From the NCBI RefSeq assembly GCF_004345705.1, contig NZ_SLWV01000008.1, positions 60,725 through 124,724 of the forward strand: a DNA stretch of 64,000 bases. The letters run 5' to 3'. Below are positions 60,537-64,000 of the stretch, piece after piece. The notes below the pieces were generated by a model. The model saw nothing but the letters and a program-made list of their open reading frames with translations. It ran no database searches and was not told the DNA's origin. Every line of letters begins with the position of its first letter. Positions within the stretch are counted from its first letter, which is position 1. Position numbers and translations under genes: made by a program. The stretch is from Marinisporobacter balticus. GTDB lineage: Bacteria; Bacillota; Clostridia; Peptostreptococcales; Thermotaleaceae.

Positions 60537-61042
60537 TCTTCCTCGTTGTCCCCCCAGATCGCTTGGGCCTTTTTTTTGAGAACCAACAGAGCAGCTACTT
60601 CTGCTAATGCTTTTTCTTTACGGATAAGTTCTTTAGCCAGCTGCTTAGAACGATTCTTCTCTTCTTTTAATTCAGTTTGAAATTTCATTATATCTTTAGG
60701 ATTTGAAGAATTATTTGCCCATAAGCACTGTTCACGCCAAGCATTCACTTGTTCAACATACAACCCTTTTTGTCTACAATAAACAGCCAAATCTGCTTCA
60801 TTTAGAGCATATGTTTCCAGTACGATATGAAACTTATCTTTTGAAGACCAATTTTTTGATTCTTTATTGTTCGATAAATGATCAATATTATTATTGTTTA
60901 TTTTTTTTTTCCATGTATATAAAGTGGACTTCGTTACCCCAATTTCTTCTGCTAATTCTTGTATACTTATATTTTCAGGTGCTAACATTCTTTTTAGTAT
61001 TTGTTGCCTTTCTTCCCATGTGTAGTTTGTTGGTTTTGCCAT
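60533..61042 (-). CDS. IS3-like transposase orfA (HTH protein)
   Basis: The 169-residue protein has an N-terminal HTH of the IS3/IS911 type (SIQELAEEIGVTKSTLYTWKKK), a second HTH-like repeat and a C-terminal coiled coil (KFQTELKEEKNRSKQLAKELIRKEKALAEVAALLVLKKK). ATG at 61042 follows AAGGAG. The 4-bp overlap with orfB is typical for coupled IS genes. Confidence 0.88.
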   Translation of the reverse strand: MAKPTNYTWEERQQILKRMLAPENISIQELAEEIGVTKSTLYTWKKKINNNNIDHLSNNKESKNWSSKDKFHIVLETYALNEADLAVYCRQKGLYVEQVNAWREQCLWANNSSNPKDIMKFQTELKEEKNRSKQLAKELIRKEKALAEVAALLVLKKKAQAIWGDNEED

Positions 61043-61110
61043 TTTATTTTCATCTCCTTAGAATCTCTTGTCTTTATTATAGTATAACTTAACTACTTAC
61101 GACAACTATC

Positions 61111-61794
61111 CTAACACATAGGGTGTGCATCCAAATTAATTTTCTTATCAAAAAAGTTATAATTTCTCGTAACATACTCGGGTTCAATTCTAAATTTCTT
61201 GGTAATATTATTCTTTTTATCCGTTACTACAATAGTTAGCTCATTATTTATTCTGTCTATAGGAAATAAATTCCCACTTATCTCAAAAGGAACTATATTA
61301 TTCCCCTCTTCATACTGCCATCGACTACTACTTGAATGATCAGCACCTGACTCATCAATCACATCTACTTTAATATCTTCTATAAGCTGTTCTCGATCTT
61401 TTCCTTTAAACTTATCAGATATAAATTTCCCTCTCAATTTTAATGTGAGCAATTCATCATTGACTTCATAGGGTTTACTATAAAAAGTAGGTATTTGAAA
61501 CAAAGGTTTCATTATTTTCAATGCTCTCATAGGATCTTCAAATCTTTGAGCAAATTTATACATTAGTTCATAGCTCTTTGGAATTCTATAATTGTTATTC
61601 CTTTTCCTATTGGAAGTTCGGAGTGAAACTTCCTTTATTTCTACTTTTACATCCTTCAATTCAATCTGTTTATCTATGATATAATTCCTAATGGTAATAC
61701 AATGCTGCCTATAATAATAAGCAGATATAATCAACCATACAATGAATATAACAAACATCACTTTTACCCAAGTTTTTTTCCACATCTTCATCAT
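61111..61794 (-). CDS. Membrane-anchored protein of unknown function, C-terminus ends in the IS repeat
   Basis: The 227-residue protein has one N-terminal transmembrane segment (VMFVIFIVWLIISAYYY, residues 12-28) and an extracellular part with beta-rich segments; ENNIVPFEISGNLFPIDRINNELTIVVTDKKNNITKKFRIEP resembles an Ig-like strand pattern. It is encoded just after the 169-residue membrane protein. Its stop codon (61111-61113) lies inside the IS right repeat, so the original C-terminus was probably cut by the insertion. Not recognised. Confidence 0.55.
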   Translation of the reverse strand: MMKMWKKTWVKVMFVIFIVWLIISAYYYRQHCITIRNYIIDKQIELKDVKVEIKEVSLRTSNRKRNNNYRIPKSYELMYKFAQRFEDPMRALKIMKPLFQIPTFYSKPYEVNDELLTLKLRGKFISDKFKGKDREQLIEDIKVDVIDESGADHSSSSRWQYEEGNNIVPFEISGNLFPIDRINNELTIVVTDKKNNITKKFRIEPEYVTRNYNFFDKKINLDAHPMC

Positions 61795-61824
61795 TTCCCT
61801 TCAAAAATAATAACACTACCTTTT

Positions 61825-62334
61825 TTATTTCACAGCGGTCCCTAAGTAAAGACTGCCAAATATGATATAAATAATTCCTGCATAAGGAAATAATTTTTCA
61901 TCTATGAACTTTAATCTTACTTTTATTTCTTTGTAAATATCTGAATACATTTCACTATCTCTTATTTGATTTAAATTAATATCTACTGTATTTATAATAC
62001 TTGAATGTATCTCAATTGCTAGATTTTTATCTTCTTTCTCTTTTAATGTTTCTTCTATCAATAAAGTTGCTTCTCTCATATTCATATTGTAAATTGAATA
62101 TTTTCCTTTTGAAGAATAGTTGATCATTCCGATAAAAACTATAGCAACTCCTATACTCCAAAGTAGTTCCCTGAATCCCGCTTTTCCATTTGATGAAACA
62201 ACGTTTGAACAAATAATAATTGTAACAAATGACTGTTCAATAATTCTACAAATCATAATCTTTTTTCTTGTCAAAAGTACCACTCCAAATCCACTCAATA
62301 GCAGTCCAATTATTAGATTTAACACAGTTCTCAT
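61825..62334 (-). CDS. Membrane protein of unknown function, intact paralogue
   Basis: The 169-residue protein has three N-terminal hydrophobic segments (LNLIIGLLLSGFGVVLL, FVTIIICSNVVS, LLWSIGVAIVFIGMI), a charged helical middle region, and a C-terminal hydrophobic segment (YAGIIYIIFGSLYLGTAV). It is similar over its whole length to the broken copy at 58638-59188. No family is recognised. It is divergent from the XRE gene at 62461 and probably co-transcribed with the gene at 61111. Confidence 0.6.
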   Translation of the reverse strand: MRTVLNLIIGLLLSGFGVVLLTRKKIMICRIIEQSFVTIIICSNVVSSNGKAGFRELLWSIGVAIVFIGMINYSSKGKYSIYNMNMREATLLIEETLKEKEDKNLAIEIHSSIINTVDINLNQIRDSEMYSDIYKEIKVRLKFIDEKLFPYAGIIYIIFGSLYLGTAVK

Positions 62335-62460
62335 TTTATTTATTCTCTAATCTTTATTATTTATTTTCACTATGATAATACCTCAAAATATCTTCGGCAA
62401 TCATATCATAGGTATATTTTAACATAATTTGCCAATAGTCAAAATAGAGGGGGGATCGGT

Positions 62461-62760
62461 TTGAATAAACTTTTTAAGAGTTTTGGAAAGAAAGTGAAGA
62501 AATACAGAAAAGCTAAAGGTATTACTGGGTCTGATCTAGCCAATCGACTAAACGTCTCCGTTGGACATATAAGTAATATTGAAAATGGAAAAAAGATATA
62601 TTCAATCTTGAATTATTAATAGGTCTTTCTCAAACACTTGATATCCCATTAGAAGAATTACTGAATTTTAAACCTTTAGAAATTAAAGCACTTACTATTT
62701 ATCCCGATAAAACTAAGATTCATATTGATAAAACTAACGATATTCCTGATAAAACCATAT
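62461..62760 (+). pseudogene. XRE-family HTH regulator, frameshifted
   Basis: It starts at TTG 62461 after GAGGGGGGAT and encodes FGKKVKKYRKAKGITGSDLANRLNVSVGHISNIENGK, a full XRE HTH. In a run of six A near 62592 the frame shifts: frame 1 stops soon, while frame 3 continues with DIFNLELLIGLSQTLDIPLEELLNF. The second part is the normal end of an XRE domain with a tail. A sequencing error in the A-run cannot be ruled out. Confidence 0.7.
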
Positions 62761-62818
62761 TATTGATTCATCATTACCTTGATATTTTAGCTACAACCTT
62801 TCTAGCTAATATCCATAT

Positions 62819-63356
62819 TGTAATGCTTTTCTCAAGTGGAATGCTGTTTATGAAAAAATACGTTATCTTCGACATACTTATATTTTCAAGAATTTATTGG
62901 TGTGTATATGCGGTGAGAATATCCATACCAAAAACTATAGATATATGTGTCCTACAAAGGGCTGTACAAGCAGGGATACAGATATTCTAGAAAAATTTGT
63001 CCTTGAAAAAATCATTCAAGATTTTATTAGCACTAATTACTTTGATGACTACATTCAAGCGCATATTGAAAACAAGAAAGAAAGCTTAATAGATATGATT
63101 ACACAGAAGAAAGCAGAATTAAAGCAGAATAAAAACGAAGAAAAACAGTTTATCAAAGCGCTTATAGAAAAAGTAGATGATACCTATATCCAAGATAAAA
63201 TAAATCATCTTCTTGAAAAAGAAACGCTTCTGCTCAATCAAATAAATGAAAAACATTAATGATACTCAGAAGCTTATAAATTTAATTATTGAAAAGGTTA
63301 CTATAAATGGCAAAAGAAGTATCTGTAAAATAAAGGAAGTCACTTACGTGAACTAA
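62819..63356 (+). pseudogene. C-terminal part of a large serine recombinase, decayed
   Basis: The frame holds the recombinase zinc-ribbon region (KNLLVCICGENIH, then YRYMCPTKGC) and the following coiled coil (KKESLIDMITQKKAELKQNKNEEKQF) up to a stop at 63257; another frame then gives IIEKVTINGKRSICKIKEVTYVN, the usual end of these proteins. The catalytic N-terminal half is absent. So it is a remnant of an element integrase of the CcrA/TnpX type. Confidence 0.65.
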
Positions 63357-63360
63357 AAAA

Positions 63361-63513
63361 AGAGCTATCGCTTACTTGAGAGTTTCAACAGAAGAACAAA
63401 TGGAAAAGCATAATTCCATGGAAGAACAACTTATGAAAACAAACAACAATATATATCATCATTTTTCCATATCTGTAGTTGCTTTATTCATTTTGGAAAG
63501 TTTTACTGCTTAG
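63361..63513 (+). pseudogene. N-terminal stub of a second serine recombinase
   Basis: Just after the previous remnant, the frame reads RAIAYLRVSTEEQMEKHNS, the first catalytic stretch of a serine recombinase (YxRVST with Ser), then turns into unrelated sequence and stops at 63511. It marks a second, largely deleted recombinase gene. Between 63260 and 63548 no intact gene is present. Confidence 0.6.
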
Positions 63514-63548
63514 ATTTTATCAATAAATTTTTTTTCCAATTTTTCAAA

Positions 63549-63914
63549 TCAACTAGAATACAACATCATTTTATCTATATCTATAACTACTTTGGCTTTC
63601 TTAAGAAAATCCATACCAAGTATCGCATCAATATCAAATCCATAATCCATGGCACCTACATCAAGTTTTAAATTAGATACAATCACTGTTTCTAATTGAA
63701 TTTTGTCAATATGCTTTTCATATACGTATTCAGACCCTCCAACTCCACGAATTCTAAATAATTCATCCTCTGGACTAGGTCCTAAATCTAAGTCAATAGC
63801 TACATCTGATGATATAATAGTAGATGCTGATCCAGTATCTATAAGTACATTTTTTAGTGTTACTTTTTTATTGTTGTGTATAAATTCAACTTCTATAAAA
63901 GGTAATTGGATAGG
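63549..63914 (-). pseudogene. Retropepsin-like aspartic protease, 5'-disrupted
   Basis: The minus frame, stopping at 63549, encodes LPFIEVEFIHNNKK, VLIDTGSASTIIS (active-site DTG), IRGVGGSEYVYEK and AMDYGFDIDAILGMDFL, the pattern of small clan-AA retropepsin-like proteases in Clostridia. There is an in-frame stop (63915-63917) just before PIQLPF and no start codon, so the first few residues are missing, possibly because the element starting near 63920 inserted there. Otherwise complete, about 122 residues. Confidence 0.7.
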
Positions 63915-63919
63915 TTACA

Positions 63920-64000
63920 ATTAATTAGACAGATATTTTAAGGTCATGTACAATAAATTTATTAAGACAAAGGAGAATAACCATGACCGATTCAAACAAA
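63920..64000 (+). mobile_element. Probable start of a further insertion sequence, cut by the window edge
   Basis: ATG at 63983 follows AAAGGAG and begins MTDSNK, running off the window. The sequence change at the disrupted protease start, with the new ORF pointing away, suggests the left end of an IS or other mobile gene. Only six codons are visible, so the family cannot be given. Confidence 0.35.

Larger units (their letters stand above)
59284..61116 (-). mobile_element. IS3-like insertion sequence, 1833 bp, with terminal inverted repeats
   Basis: Two adjacent transposase frames, orfA (60533) and orfB (59478), are bounded by imperfect 17-bp inverted repeats: TGTCAAGAAAATTGTCG at 59284-59300 and the complement of TGTTAGGATAGTTGTCG at 61100-61116 (13 of 17 match). 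No target duplication is clear. The right repeat overlaps the end of the gene at 61111. About 180 bp of non-coding sequence lies inside the left end. Confidence 0.75.

Noticed and set aside
59284..61116. Interpretation of the gap in orfB as a programmed frameshift
   Set aside because: Both parts are in the same frame; the break is a plain TAA codon, so it is a nonsense codon and not a frameshift.
63703..63924. Plus-strand ORF of 73 codons near the right edge
   Set aside because: It is antisense to the retropepsin-like frame, which has the DTG, RGVGG and GMDF motifs in the right order.
1..64000. CRISPR arrays, rRNA or tRNA genes
   Set aside because: I saw no regularly spaced direct repeats, no cloverleaf-like sequence with CCA-type acceptor context and no rRNA-like GC-rich blocks anywhere in the window.

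Overview
The window is low-GC DNA from a motile, endospore-forming anaerobe of the class Clostridia. The evidence is an H-type small acid-soluble spore protein, a YyaC-type spore protein, flagellar genes with sigma-D-type promoters, a CsrA/FliW system, a SAM-I riboswitch on metK, a PyrR-type attenuator on pyrBI, 2-hydroxyacyl-CoA dehydratase-type activases, and an in-frame UGA read as selenocysteine. I cannot name the genus from sequence alone.

Layout. Positions 1-8016 (minus strand) are a tightly packed surface or flagellar glycan operon: rfbF, two family 2 glycosyltransferases, a hexapeptide acyltransferase, an FrhB-like iron-sulfur protein, three tandem radical SAM paralogues and a pyruvyl transferase that runs off the left edge. 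Positions 8206-19886 are a flagellar region: a glycosyltransferase-TPR protein, two nearly identical flagellins flanking a flagellin lysine methylase, two different csrA genes, fliW, a DUF6470 gene, flgL, flgK, flgN, flgM and yvyF. Positions 19910-38569 are mostly core genes: comF, recD2, metK, a TtcA-like gene, yyaC, galU, pyrBI, a three-gene CoA-dehydratase activase set, a redox operon containing a HesB-like selenoprotein, and sspH. Positions 38582-50540 are a hexuronate/hexonate regulon: two KDG kinases, uxaA, uxaB, an L-galactonate/L-gulonate-type dehydrogenase, eda, a TRAP transporter and two GntR regulators. Positions 50700-58509 hold a second activase, a secreted amidase-like protein, a lone PglX-type DNA methyltransferase, an L,D-transpeptidase and a CPBP protease. 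From 58.5 kb to the right edge the DNA is accessory and decayed: a broken membrane-protein paralogue, an IS3-like element with a nonsense codon, a frameshifted XRE regulator, serine-recombinase remnants, a 5'-truncated aspartic protease and what looks like the start of another insertion sequence.

The most interesting signal is around csrA1 (about 11.4-12.2 kb). Two sigma-D-like promoters lead into a leader with two small hairpins that show GGA in a hexaloop, the classical CsrA site. The second of these shares its 3' arm with the 5' arm of a long terminator-like hairpin. A related element with the same 5' motif lies between csrA1 and flagellin gene 1. This reads as a pair of CsrA-responsive attenuators, or as a source of a short CsrA-binding RNA. 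Both flagellin leaders also carry CsrA-type sites over the ribosome-binding site. CsrA1 lacks the C-terminal extension that CsrA2, encoded beside fliW, retains. Other notable points are a 16-bp hairpin over the flgM ribosome-binding site whose 5' arm overlaps a sigma-D promoter, the selenoprotein with its operator-like leader, the radical SAM triplet, and a shared promoter/operator block controlling two parts of the sugar-acid regulon.
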